A stretch of 64,000 bases of DNA from JAMXLO01 sp963696645 (GTDB taxonomy: Bacteria; Pseudomonadota; Alphaproteobacteria; Acetobacterales; Acetobacteraceae): assembly GCA_963696645.1 (NCBI GenBank), contig CAVOKY010000011.1, forward strand, positions 62,001 to 126,000, in the 5' to 3' direction. Positions 18,226 to 26,608 of the stretch are shown piece after piece. The position numbers were made by a program, and so were the translations under genes. Position 1 is the stretch's first letter. The number at the start of each line of letters is the position of its first letter. The notes under the pieces were generated by a model, which was given only the letters and a program-made list of their open reading frames with translations, had not been told where the DNA came from and ran no database searches.

Positions 18226-18558
18226 TACCGCCGCTCCTGAGCGCTGCACGTTATGCAAAGAGATTAACGCCAGCAAAGAACGAAGACCCGTTGTGCAAGG
18301 CTGGGGGCGGGACCACGGTGGGGAACTCCCGAGCTCCGCTTGGCGGCCGGCTACGAGCCGATGCCCGTTGTAAGACAGGGACCAGCCCCGGACGGAAACC
18401 GGAAATGCGGTATCCAACCCGCGCATCAGAGCAGGTCAACCGACGTCCAGCGGTCCCGTCTCCTGCCTTGCACAGCTACATCGCTATCGGGAAAACTCGC
18501 GCGACGGAGCGGGATAGAAAAAACGCGTCTTGCCCCTTGAAAGCGGACATCAGAGCGG
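18226..18558 (+). ncRNA. Candidate bridge-RNA region of IS1111-type copy 1
   Basis: 333 bp of GC-rich, ORF-poor DNA between the transposase stop and the right end of the element. It is repeated at 21143-21475 and contains several short self-complementary stretches (for example around 18300-18370). By family knowledge, IS1111-group elements place their target/donor guide RNA in this end. The RNA boundaries cannot be set from sequence alone. Confidence 0.4.
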
Positions 18559-18600
18559 AGCGTTGAGCACACATTGCGCGACGCGGTGGTGATGTGATGC

Positions 18601-19104
18601 GTGTTGTCGATGGAGATGGACGACGAGCCGGCCGAAGCTGGGGCCGAAGCAAAGAGCGCTCATACGACTGGTCGTATGAGCGTTCGCAGTCAGCGGATCG
18701 ATTTGATCACGCGCGGCGAGCGGCGACGACGCTGGTCTGTCGAGCAGAAGCGCGAGATTGCCGCCGAGAGCCTGGAGCCTGGCATATCGCCGATCACGGT
18801 GGCGCGGCGTTACGGCATCAGCAGTGGCCTGCTCTACACGTGGCGACGACATCTGCTGGAAGGATCGCTCGGGACGAGGTCCTGGCCGGTGGCGAAGTTC
18901 GCACGTGTTGACGTGTTGGCCATGCCGGCCCAATCGGCGCCGGCGACACCGTCGCTGCCGCAGCCGGCGCCTACGGCGAATTCGACGAACCACCCGGACG
19001 GGACGATCGAGATAGCACTGCCCGGCGGTGTGAGCGTGCGGGTGGATGCGCAGGTGGACAGCGGCGCGCTGCGTCGGGTTCTCGCCGCGCTGGTGCGTCG
19101 ATGA
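18601..19104 (+). CDS. tnpA: IS66 accessory protein TnpA
   Basis: 167 residues (ATG 18610 is an alternative start). The helix-turn-helix segment RRRWSVEQKREIAAESLEPG followed by ITVARRYGISSGLLYTWRRH is the signature of the IS66 Orf1/TnpA family. The C-terminus IEIALPGGVSVRVDAQVD matches the short beta region of the family. It overlaps tnpB by 4 nt. It is required with TnpB and TnpC in IS66 transposition, but tnpC is broken here. Confidence 0.85.
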   Translation: MLSMEMDDEPAEAGAEAKSAHTTGRMSVRSQRIDLITRGERRRRWSVEQKREIAAESLEPGISPITVARRYGISSGLLYTWRRHLLEGSLGTRSWPVAKFARVDVLAMPAQSAPATPSLPQPAPTANSTNHPDGTIEIALPGGVSVRVDAQVDSGALRRVLAALVRR

Positions 19105-19448
19105 TTGCGCTGCAGTCCGACGTCCGGGTCTACCTGGCGTGCGGATATACCGATATGAGAAAGGGCATGCAGGGGCTGGCGATGCTGGTGCAGCAGGTGC
19201 TGGCGGAAGATCCGTTCAATGGCGCGCTGTATGCCTTCCGCGGACGCCGCGGCAATCTGTTGAAGCTGGTCTGGCATGACGGCATCGGTCTGTGCATGCT
19301 GACCAAGCGGTTGGAGCGCGGTCAGTTCATCTGGCCGATGACGAGTACGGGCTCGATCGCGCTGTCGGCCGGGCAGTTGTCAACGTTGCTGGAAGGCTGC
19401 GAGTGGCGGGCAACGGCGCGCAATCTGAGACCCGAGCTGGCAGGCTGA
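19101..19448 (+). CDS. tnpB: IS66 accessory protein TnpB
   Basis: 115 residues, the standard IS66 Orf2 length. VYLACGYTDMRKGMQGLAML, VLAEDPFNGALYAFRGRRGN and KLVWHDGIGLCMLTKRLERG are family landmarks. ATGA overlap with tnpA implies coupled translation. The gene is intact even though the adjacent tnpC is not. Confidence 0.9.
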   Translation: MIALQSDVRVYLACGYTDMRKGMQGLAMLVQQVLAEDPFNGALYAFRGRRGNLLKLVWHDGIGLCMLTKRLERGQFIWPMTSTGSIALSAGQLSTLLEGCEWRATARNLRPELAG

Positions 19449-19497
19449 TTAGAATCTGACGTGATCACGCGGGAGTCATTGGCTGCGACGCGACGGC

Positions 19498-21072
19498 GTG
19501 CATCATCATCATTGTGTTGTGCAGATTGATCTCGCGGCCCTGCCTGACGATCCGGATGCCCTGCAGCAGATGCTGCGGGAGGTGGTGCCTGAGTTGCAAG
19601 CCGAGAACGAGAAGCTGTGGCTGCTGATCCAACGTCTGCTGCGGCATCGCTACGGTCCCCGTTCGGAGAAGCTCGACCTCGATCAACTGCAGCTCGTGCT
19701 GGAGGATGCCGAGCAGAGTGCCGCCGAAAGCGACGCCGCCAAAGACGCGGCAGAGCCGCCGGCGAGACGGCGGCGCATCGAGGTAGCCAACCGCAATCGT
19801 GGTGCGTTGCCGGCACACCTGCCGCGTTACGAGGTCGTCATCGATATCGAGAACAAGGCATGTCCCTGCTGTGGCGGCGCACTGCATGTGATCGGCGACG
19901 ACCGCAGCGAGATGCTCGATCTGGTTCCTGCCCAGTTGCGAGTGAAGGTGGTATGTCGTCCACGCTATGGCTGCCGCACCTGCGAGGGCGCTGTGGTGCA
20001 GGCGCCCGCGCCCGAGCGGCCGATCGATGGCGGCATGGCGACGGAAGCGCTGATCGCGCATGTGGTGATCAGCAAGTTCTGCGAACTCCCTGCCGCTCTA
20101 CCGTCAGGCGCAGATGCTCAAGCGCCAGGGTATTACGCTGGATCGTTCGACCCTGAGCGCCTGGGTGGGATGTGCGTGCTGGTGGCTGACGCCGCTGTAT
20201 GAGCTGGTGCTGGGCACGGTGCTGTCGACGGACAAGGTGTTCGCCGATGAGACCACGCTGCCGGTGCTTGACCCAGGCAGGGGCAGGACCAAGACCGGCA
20301 GACTGTGGTGCTATGCCGTCGATGATCGGCCGTGGGCCGGTTCAAGCCATCCGGCAGCAGCCTATGTCTACTCCGAGGACCGCAGGGGCGAACATCCGAC
20401 CACGCATCTTGCCGCCTTCAGGGGTACCCTGCAGGTCGACGGCTATGCCGGGTTCAGCAATCTGGTCGATGCGCGCACGGATGCATCGATCCGGCTGGCG
20501 TTCTGCTGGGCGCATGCGAGACGGCCGTTCTACGAATTCTACACCTCTACCCAGTCACCACTCGCGGCTGAAGTGCTGGCACGCATCGCCAAGCTCTACG
20601 AAATTGAGGGCGACATCCGCGGTCAACCGCCGATGTGCGCAAAGCCGTTCGTCAACTGCGAAGTCGACCGCTGGTCGTGGACCTGCACGTCTGGCTACAG
20701 GACCACGTGCCGCGCATCCCGGGCTGGTCAGACCTGGCGAAAGCCATGCGCTATGCGTTGCGACATTGGGACGGGCTGATCCTGTATCTCGACGATGGGC
20801 GCCTGGAGATGGACACCAACGTTGTCGAGCGGGCCATCAGGCCGGTGACCATTACGAGAAAGAATTCATTATTCGCGGGATCCGACGCCGGAGCCCGTCG
20901 GTGGGCAATCGCCAATACCTTGATCCAGACCTGCAAGCTCAACGGCGTCGAACCGCTGGCCTATCTCACCGATGTGCTGCAGCGGATCGTATCCGGGCGC
21001 GCCAAAAACCGCGATCTGAACGCACTGCTGCCGTGGAACTGGCGTCCGCCAGCCACCATCGCCGCCGCATAG
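19498..21072 (+). pseudogene. tnpC: IS66 transposase TnpC broken by two frameshifts
   Basis: Three overlapping frames together give a near full-length TnpC. 19498-~20085 has the coiled-coil N-terminus, RYGPRSEKLDLDQLQL and the zinc motif CPCCGG...CRTCEG. 20114-~20625 has LYRQAQMLKRQGITLDRSTL, FADETTLPVLDPGRGRTKTG (first Asp) and LQVDGYAGFSNL (second Asp). 20635-21072 has NVVERAIRPVTITRKNSLFA with the Glu. Shifts near 20085 and 20625 destroy the enzyme unless they are sequencing errors. Confidence 0.85.
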
Positions 21073-21142
21073 TCACCGCTACGACAGTTTACCGTTCCGT
21101 CGCGTCGCCACGTCAACCAAGTGCAGCCGTGGTGATAGCGCG

Positions 21143-21475
21143 CCGCTCTGATGTCCGCTTTCAAGGGGCAAGACGCGTTTTTTCTATCCCGCTCCGTCGC
21201 GCGAGTTTTCCCGATAGCGATGTAGCTGTGCAAGGCAGGAGACGGGACCGCTGGACGTCGGTTGACCTGCTCTGATGCGCGGGTTGGATACCGCATTTCC
21301 GGTTTCCGTCCGGGGCTGGTCCCTGTCTTACAACGGGCATCGGCTCGTAGCCGGCCGCCAAGCGGAGCTCGGGAGTTCCCCACCGTGGTCCCGCCCCCAG
21401 CCTTGCACAACGGGTCTTCGTTCTTTGCTGGCGTTAATCTCTTTGCATAACGTGCAGCGCTCAGGAGCGGCGGTG
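21143..21475 (-). ncRNA. Candidate bridge-RNA region of IS1111-type copy 2
   Basis: Same 333-bp non-coding end as in copy 1. At its start this copy can form a perfect 6-bp stem, GCGGCG-TAACAC-CGCCGC, spanning the stop codon region. Copy 1 cannot form it because of the clustered substitutions. Guide-RNA function is inferred from family knowledge of IS110 bridge RNAs. Confidence 0.4.
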
Positions 21476-22606
21476 TTACGCCGCCTGTAGCGTGATCGGT
21501 GCAGGTTCGACCTCGCGCGCGATGGCCCAGAGGAAGGCCGCAATTTCCCGCGCAATCGCAGTGATTACCACAGTGTTGCGCTTCCCCTTCGCGGTCAGTC
21601 GTCGATAACGGGCGCACAACCGGCTCTGCGCCTTCCAGGCAATCTCGCGCACTCGTTGCGGCAGCAACTGCTGCCGTCGCTGGTGTGTGGTTCCCACGCC
21701 GGCAGAATGTCGATAGGTCCACGCCGCTTCGACCAGTGCCTTCCGTGCGCTGCTGTTGCCCGTCTTGGTGATCCCGCCCTGCCGCCTTGTGTCGCCCGTG
21801 GAGCGTTCGGATGGTACCAGGCCGAGGAACGCCATCAGCTGACGAGGATGCTCGAAGCGGCGGAGGTCTCCGGCTTCGGCAACGACTGCCGTCGCAGTTA
21901 GAAAGCCGACGCCACGCATGGCCTGGAACGCCGCAACCACAGGTGCCATCGTCCAGGCAGGCACAATTTCCACCAGCGCAGCATCCAACCTGTCGATCCG
22001 TTCAACGGCCGCTCGCATCGCGTTCAGCATCTCCTGAAACGCGAACCGTTGGGCGGCATGAACGAAACTCTGTCCGTCCAGCCAGCGCAGATGTCGTCCT
22101 CGCCAAGTCGTGCCTCCTTCGTAGACACGGCCATGCCGCAGCAGGAACGAGCTGATGTGCTGGCGCTTGCGACGGTAATCCTCGATCGCCATTGCCCGGG
22201 TGCGCACCAGATCGCGAACCGCCTCATGCGTCTCGTCAGGTACCCAGACCGCCGTCAGCTCTGCTGCGCGCAGCAACCGGGCCAGAGACAGCGCGTCGCG
22301 TCGGTTGGTCTTCACCCGCTCGCCAGGTCGACGCGGAATCAGCGATGGCGCAACCACCGTGCAGCTATGTCCCATTGCAACGATCTGTCGATACAGCCCA
22401 TAGCCCGTAGGTCCCGCTTCGTAGCAAAAATGTAACGTCTCGTAGCGGTCACCGAGCTTGCGAACCAGTTTGGCAACGGCATCCGGTGTATTGGCAAACT
22501 CACCGAGATATCGAATCTCTCCTTGCCGACCGGCCTCGGCGATCGCAACTGCGTTCTTCGCCTTGGCGGTATCGATCCCGACAAATACTTCCCCACATCT
22601 CCTCAT
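21476..22606 (-). CDS. IS110-family transposase, copy 2
   Basis: 376 residues from ATG 22606. The amino-acid sequence is identical to copy 1 except for the last four residues (LQAA instead of PHTM). The DEDD residues and the C-terminal serine motif are present, so it should be as competent as copy 1. The gene is convergent with copy 1 across the IS66 relic. Confidence 0.92.
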   Translation of the reverse strand: MRRCGEVFVGIDTAKAKNAVAIAEAGRQGEIRYLGEFANTPDAVAKLVRKLGDRYETLHFCYEAGPTGYGLYRQIVAMGHSCTVVAPSLIPRRPGERVKTNRRDALSLARLLRAAELTAVWVPDETHEAVRDLVRTRAMAIEDYRRKRQHISSFLLRHGRVYEGGTTWRGRHLRWLDGQSFVHAAQRFAFQEMLNAMRAAVERIDRLDAALVEIVPAWTMAPVVAAFQAMRGVGFLTATAVVAEAGDLRRFEHPRQLMAFLGLVPSERSTGDTRRQGGITKTGNSSARKALVEAAWTYRHSAGVGTTHQRRQQLLPQRVREIAWKAQSRLCARYRRLTAKGKRNTVVITAIAREIAAFLWAIAREVEPAPITLQAA

Positions 22607-22808
22607 GGCTCGTCCCCTGTGCGTTGAGGATCGGCCCGGACCATCCGGGCAACCCTCGCCTATTTCCGCACATGCGGGGCGAGCCACCTCAAGCGCTCAG
22701 CGGACATGCGGTCTTACCCCGCCCCCACCAGGTCGTGCGGTCTTGAGATGGCGCATCGGAAGGTCTTCGAAGATGGCGTGCTGGCGTTGGGACTGGAGTG
22801 CCCGCCCC

Positions 22809-22930
22809 GGTCGTGTCCCCTGTGGTGGTGTAGGAGCTGTGGATAAGTAGCCCGCCTGCGCCAGACTCTTGGCGGTCGCTCCGGCGGGCTACTTACCCAC
22901 AGCTCCTACACCACCACAGGGGACACGACC
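22809..22930. repeat. Long palindrome (48-bp arms), MITE-like, with paired DnaA-box-like sites
   Basis: Arms 22809-22856 and 22883-22930 are complementary with one mismatch; the loop is 26 nt. Each arm contains TGTAGGAGCTGTGG. The left arm holds TGTGGATAA (22838-22846), a perfect DnaA-box consensus in inverse orientation; the right arm holds TTACCCACA, one base off. A diverged relative lies at 35912-35988. There is no ORF of its own. It abuts the end of an IS66 tnpC relic, so it appears to be an inserted non-autonomous element. Confidence 0.7.
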
Positions 22931-22966
22931 TCGCAGCAGAGAGCAGTGCGTTCAGATCGCGACTTA
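22931..22966 (-). pseudogene. 3' scrap of an IS66 tnpC (left of the IS630)
   Basis: Read leftwards it gives RDLNALL, the end of the TnpC tail seen in the IS66 at 21010-21040 (NRDLNALLPWNW). It is separated from the rest of the relic by the IS630 element and cut by the palindrome. Confidence 0.55.
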
Positions 22967-24152
22967 TACCAGCCGCCGAAAAGAACGCCTCTTGTCCGGG
23001 GGCCGATTCCCAAATCGGCCTGAGTACGATTCCCTCTGCGCGTCACTGCGATTCGCCGAGAGGGGAGCCAAATGAGCAGGCCGATCGAGATCACGCGTTT
23101 TGACCTTTCGGCGAGCGAGCTGAGGGAGCTGGCGGCGCAGACCCAGGACGGCACGGTGGTGCGACGTCTGCTGGCAATAGCTCTGGTCCTGGAGGGCCAT
23201 CCACGCGAGGTGGCTGCGGAGCTCAACGGCATGGATCGGCAGACGTTGCGCGACTGGGTGCTGCGCTACAATGCGGAAGGCGTGGCCGGATTGCGTTCGC
23301 GTCGCAGCCCGGGACGCCCTGCGGCACTGAACGAGGCCCAGATGGAGGAGCTTCGGACGATGGTGCTGGAAGGTCCGGACCTCGAGCGCAACAAGGTGGG
23401 ACGCTGGCGCTGCGCCGATCTGCGGGAGGAGATCGCGTCTCGTTGGTCTGTCAGCGTGGCCGAGCGTACGGTCGGCAAGCTGCTGCGCCGGCTTCGCATG
23501 ACCCGGCTGCAACCGCGGCCCTGTCATCCGAAGAAAGACGCAGCAGCCCAGGAGGCTTTTAAAAAAACTTCGCTGGCCTGGTAACCGAGGCCTTGCCGGC
23601 CTCGGCTGCCGGCAAGCCGATCGAGATCTGGTTCCAAGACGAAGCCAGGGTCGGGCAGAAGGGATCGCTGGAGTATATCTGGGCGCCGGTGGGCTCACGT
23701 CCGCCTATGGTGCGCGACAATCGCCATGACTCGGTCTATCTGTTCGGCGCGATTTGTCACGCGCGTGGTGTCGGCGCGGCAATCATCATGCCGACCACCA
23801 ACACCGAGGCGATGAATGAGCACCTGAAAGAGATCAGCACACAGGTCTCGCCAGGCGCACATGCCGTGCTGGTCTGCGACGGTGCCGGCTGGCATCAGCA
23901 GGGCAAGCGTCTGCGCACGCCCCACAACATCACTCTCCTTCGACTGCCACCCTCCTCACCGGAACTCAACCCAATGGAAAATATCTGGGACTATCTCCGC
24001 GGCAATAAGCTCAGCAGGCTCGTCTGGGACAGCTACGAGGCCATTGTCGCCGCCTGCAAGGATGCTTGGGACTTCCTCATCGGCGATCTGGAGCGCATTC
24101 AATCCATCGCTCATCGCTCCTGGGCATCGGTCAATCATTAGGGCCGCTGGTA
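22967..24152 (+). mobile_element. IS630-family element
   Basis: Imperfect terminal repeats TACCAGCCGCC (22967-22977) and GGCCGCTGGTA (24142-24152), bounded by TA dinucleotides as expected for IS630/mariner insertion. It encodes a transposase in two frames joined at an A7 slippery run. It interrupts an IS66 tnpC relic, whose parts lie on both sides. Confidence 0.85.
23072..24141 (+). CDS. IS630-family transposase, two frames (likely -1 frameshift)
   Basis: The first frame, 23072-23584 (170 residues), is the helix-turn-helix part: VRRLLAIALVLEGHPREVAA and GVAGLRSRRSPGRPAALNEA. The second frame runs from about 23563 to 24141 and carries the DDE domain: FQDEARVGQKGSLEYIWAPV (Asp), LVCDGAGWHQQGK (Asp) and SPELNPMENIWDYLRGN (Glu). 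The frames meet at a run of seven A at 23561-23567. A -1 slip there would give a fusion of about 355 residues, a known expression mode in this family. It could alternatively be a mutation. Confidence 0.85.
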
Positions 24153-24290
24153 TTATTGGTGCGGCCGTAGACGATCCGCTGCAGAACATCGGAGAGATAG
24201 GCCGCGGCTCAACGCCGCCGAGCTTGCCGCTCTGGATCAAGGTATTGGCGATTGCCCACCGACCGGCTCCGGCGTCGGATCCCGCGAGCT
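24153..24290 (-). pseudogene. IS66 tnpC C-terminal relic (right of the IS630)
   Basis: The leftward reading gives SDAGAGRWAIANTLIQSGKL and GVEP, matching the C-terminal part of TnpC (SDAGARRWAIANTLIQTCKL in the IS66 at 20880-20950). It continues at 22931-22966 on the other side of the IS630 insertion. Confidence 0.7.
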
Positions 24291-24308
24291 CCCCGTGCGC
24301 CTCGTTTG

Positions 24309-24334
24309 CCTCCTTCTGTAACCACAGAAGGAGG
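24309..24334. terminator. Perfect 11-bp stem-loop
   Basis: CCTCCTTCTGT and ACAGAAGGAGG around a 4-nt loop (AACC). It stands alone in the otherwise featureless 24291-24604 gap downstream of the leftward TPR-sulfotransferase gene. No T-tract follows on either strand, so a terminator role is only plausible. I see no gene in this gap. Confidence 0.4.
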
Positions 24335-24604
24335 TTCGCAGTCGAGATCATCGGAAGCAGCTGCCGATCGCAGTCGCATACACGGTGCGGCGCTGCCCGG
24401 ACGCTTGCCAAGCGGCAGCGTCAGCCCGGATAAGTTTGGCGGCTATAGGGAGGGAATATGCGTTGGCGAAGTATACCGAGCGGATCGAGCGATGGATTGC
24501 TAAAAAACCCGATCCGACGCTGCCAGCCAGCAGCGTCACTGGTCCAAGGATAATCACGCGCCCGTATTCCGTGACCTTCCTGTGCATTTCGCTTCATATT
24601 GTAA

Positions 24605-26434
24605 TCAGTCAGACGGTAATTCGCATTCTTGGTTAGGTCGTAGTTCCATGGCATCGAGCAATGGTGTCAGTAACTCACGATAGTATCGCCAGCGTCCAAC
24701 CGAATTCTGGTAGACAGGTTGACGAACCTGGACCGCGCTTGCGGTTCGTACGGGGCGCTGCGCAAGATGAAAGGCGAGACAATTTTCGTCCCAGTCCAAT
24801 CCGCAATACGCAAGCAACCGCTTCGCTTGACCTTCGAGATCAGCAACCACTGCTTCGTAATCAACCTCCAGAAGTACCCCCACGGGAAGTACCGCACGCC
24901 AATGAGCCATCAGCCGCTCGTACGCACAATAATAGCGCCCCAATTCTTCTAATTTGTATGTATACGGCAGCTCACCAGAGAACAACTTTGAGAAACAGGA
25001 TATGCAGGTGTCCAGTGGATGCCTTCGGACATGTATGATGCGTGCGTTGGGCAGCGCCAAATGGATCAGTCCTATAAACCGGAAATTCCCCGGAAGCTTG
25101 TCCGTAACACGCTCGGCATCGGGAGCCGTCCTAGTGATGCTTTCGACGTATGCGGCACCGAGATGGCGCAGTTCCGGATCGCTGAATTCACGAATCCAGT
25201 CGGGATTGGTTAGCCCACCCCCATGCGGGGTACAGGAATTCATTGCGCCTTTTTCAAAATCCCCGCGCTCTCCGGCCCCGAAGATCTTTGGGTGGCTGGC
25301 TAGAATCTGCTCAACCAACGATGTACCAGAACGAGGCATGCCTAATATAAACACGGGGACTTGAGAAGGATTCCCACTCCCGGCCTTGGAGCGCATGTAT
25401 TCAAAGGTAAACACTGATCGGATACGATCCAACGATGTCAACGCCGCGTGTTCGTCATACACAACCATGTTCCGCTTGAGCGCGTTCCCGTCGAGGAGGC
25501 GCCGGAACGCGCGCTCATGCTGTCCGATGTCCATGAGTGCCTTGCCGAGCGCGAAATGAAGGCACATCCGCTCCTCCTCCGGCAGCGACGTCATTTCGCG
25601 CCCCAGCGCCTCCATCTCGGCGAGGTGTGGGTCATCGGCTCGGTAACGCGTGTTTTCTGCGAGCGATTGATGGAAGCGACCCGACCTCGGGGTCAGTTCG
25701 ACCGCCCTCTCGTAGCTGGCCCGGGCTTCCCCCAGCCGGCCAATTGTCTCCAGCGCGACCCCCTTGTGGAAGTGGGCGCCTGCGAGACCGGGCTGGATCG
25801 CCAGCGCCGTGTCGCTGTAACTGATCGCTTCGTCGTAGCGTTCCAGCGCTAACATGGCAGCGCCGAGATTTTTGTAAGCTTCCGCAAAATCCGCCTTTGT
25901 CGCAGTCGCCTGCCGGTAATGTTCGACTGCCTCCTCATAGCGTTTGCACTGGAGTAGGCTATTGCCCAGATTATTATAGGCTACGGCATAGTCGGAATTG
26001 ATGGCGATTGCCTTTCGATATGCCAGCACCGCCTCTTCGGGGCGTCCCAGCGCTTGCAGGATATAACCAAGGGTGTTGTATGCCTCAGCGGAATTTGTAT
26101 TCCGACCCAGAGCCTTCAGGGTCAGCCGCTTGGCCGCCTTCAAATCACCTCGCTGTGCGCTAACCAGAGCGAGGGAATGCAGAGAATCGAAGTGGTTCGG
26201 GGTCACCCGGAGCTGGGCTTTGTAGAATTGTTCCGCTTCTTGCAGCCGACCCTGCTGGTGAAAGCGCACGGCGGCCTGAAAGGCATTGACGGGTGGCTGA
26301 ATGCCGATGGGTGGAGTCCCACGGCCGCTTCGGTTCGAACCCATTGGGCCGGGGCGTTTCATCTGACTGCTCGCGTTGTCCCGGGATAGGAAGCCCGTTC
26401 CTATTTCGCGGAAATGAGGCTGACAAGCCCGCAC
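24605..26434 (-). CDS. TPR-repeat sulfotransferase
   Basis: 609 residues (ATG 26362, giving MKRPGPMGSN, is an alternative start). Residues ~50-275 hold about six tetratricopeptide repeats (AVRFHQQGRLQEAEQFYKAQ; AYNTLGYILQALGRPEEAVL; AYNNLGNSLLQCKRYEEAVE). Residues ~345-600 form a sulfotransferase domain with the PAPS 5'-phosphosulfate loop FILGMPRSGTSLVEQIL and the 3'-phosphate motif HVRRHPLDTCIS. The fusion is common in proteobacteria and is thought to sulfate proteins, polysaccharides or lipids at the envelope; the acceptor is unknown. The protein is cytosolic with no signal peptide. The downstream DNA (24412-24600) is less GC-rich than its surroundings. Confidence 0.9.
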   Translation of the reverse strand: MRACQPHFREIGTGFLSRDNASSQMKRPGPMGSNRSGRGTPPIGIQPPVNAFQAAVRFHQQGRLQEAEQFYKAQLRVTPNHFDSLHSLALVSAQRGDLKAAKRLTLKALGRNTNSAEAYNTLGYILQALGRPEEAVLAYRKAIAINSDYAVAYNNLGNSLLQCKRYEEAVEHYRQATATKADFAEAYKNLGAAMLALERYDEAISYSDTALAIQPGLAGAHFHKGVALETIGRLGEARASYERAVELTPRSGRFHQSLAENTRYRADDPHLAEMEALGREMTSLPEEERMCLHFALGKALMDIGQHERAFRRLLDGNALKRNMVVYDEHAALTSLDRIRSVFTFEYMRSKAGSGNPSQVPVFILGMPRSGTSLVEQILASHPKIFGAGERGDFEKGAMNSCTPHGGGLTNPDWIREFSDPELRHLGAAYVESITRTAPDAERVTDKLPGNFRFIGLIHLALPNARIIHVRRHPLDTCISCFSKLFSGELPYTYKLEELGRYYCAYERLMAHWRAVLPVGVLLEVDYEAVVADLEGQAKRLLAYCGLDWDENCLAFHLAQRPVRTASAVQVRQPVYQNSVGRWRYYRELLTPLLDAMELRPNQECELPSD

Positions 26435-26608
26435 GTTGGCCCTGTCTTTATAGTCGAGAGCTTCGCCGTTGCAACAGCTTTCTCTCTGGCGGTAGGTGTA
26501 CGCATCGTGTCGATGCTCGCCATAGAGCGCGCACGCAGCTGGTTGATCCGCGCCTATTCCGATACCGCCGTAGAGCTATTACTATAACCTCGGTGCCAGA
26601 ATACTCGT

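Larger units (their letters stand above)
16984..18558 (+). mobile_element. IS110-family (IS1111-type) element, copy 1
   Basis: This 1575-bp segment is repeated, inverted, at 21143-22717 with about ten differences. It has no terminal inverted repeats but carries subterminal ones, ATGTCCGCT at 16994-17002 and AGCGGACAT at 18542-18550, as IS1111-group elements do. One transposase gene is followed by a long 3' non-coding part (333 bp), where IS1111-group elements encode their guide (bridge) RNA. The left flank is the IS91 remnant and the right flank the broken IS66. The shared ends may include a few bases of common target core. Confidence 0.88.
18559..21142 (+). mobile_element. IS66-family element, degenerate, between inverted IS110 copies
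   Basis: Contains the tnpA-tnpB-tnpC gene order of IS66, with tnpC broken by two frameshifts. The expected IS66 terminal repeats (GTAAG...) are not visible at either junction with the IS110-type copies, so the ends are probably lost. The unit lies exactly between two inverted 1575-bp repeats, giving the appearance of a composite transposon, although IS110-type elements are not known to move such pairs in the classical way. Confidence 0.75.
21143..22717 (-). mobile_element. IS110-family (IS1111-type) element, copy 2, inverted
   Basis: Inverted near-copy of 16984-18558. I found ten differences: three silent transitions in the transposase gene and seven substitutions clustered in 17 bp at the gene's end. 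The outer flank at 22719-22740 contains 21 bp identical to part of the IS5 transposase gene at 49241-49261, so this copy may have entered an IS5-like relic. The inner flank is the IS66 remnant side. Confidence 0.88.

Noticed and set aside
16984..22717. Classical composite transposon
   Set aside because: IS110-family elements do not mobilise flanked DNA by the usual paired-end mechanism, and no outer target duplication is visible.
22838..22901. DnaA boxes as evidence for a chromosomal replication origin
   Set aside because: Only two facing sites, inside a MITE-like palindrome; no dnaA, parAB, gidA or AT-rich unwinding region nearby.
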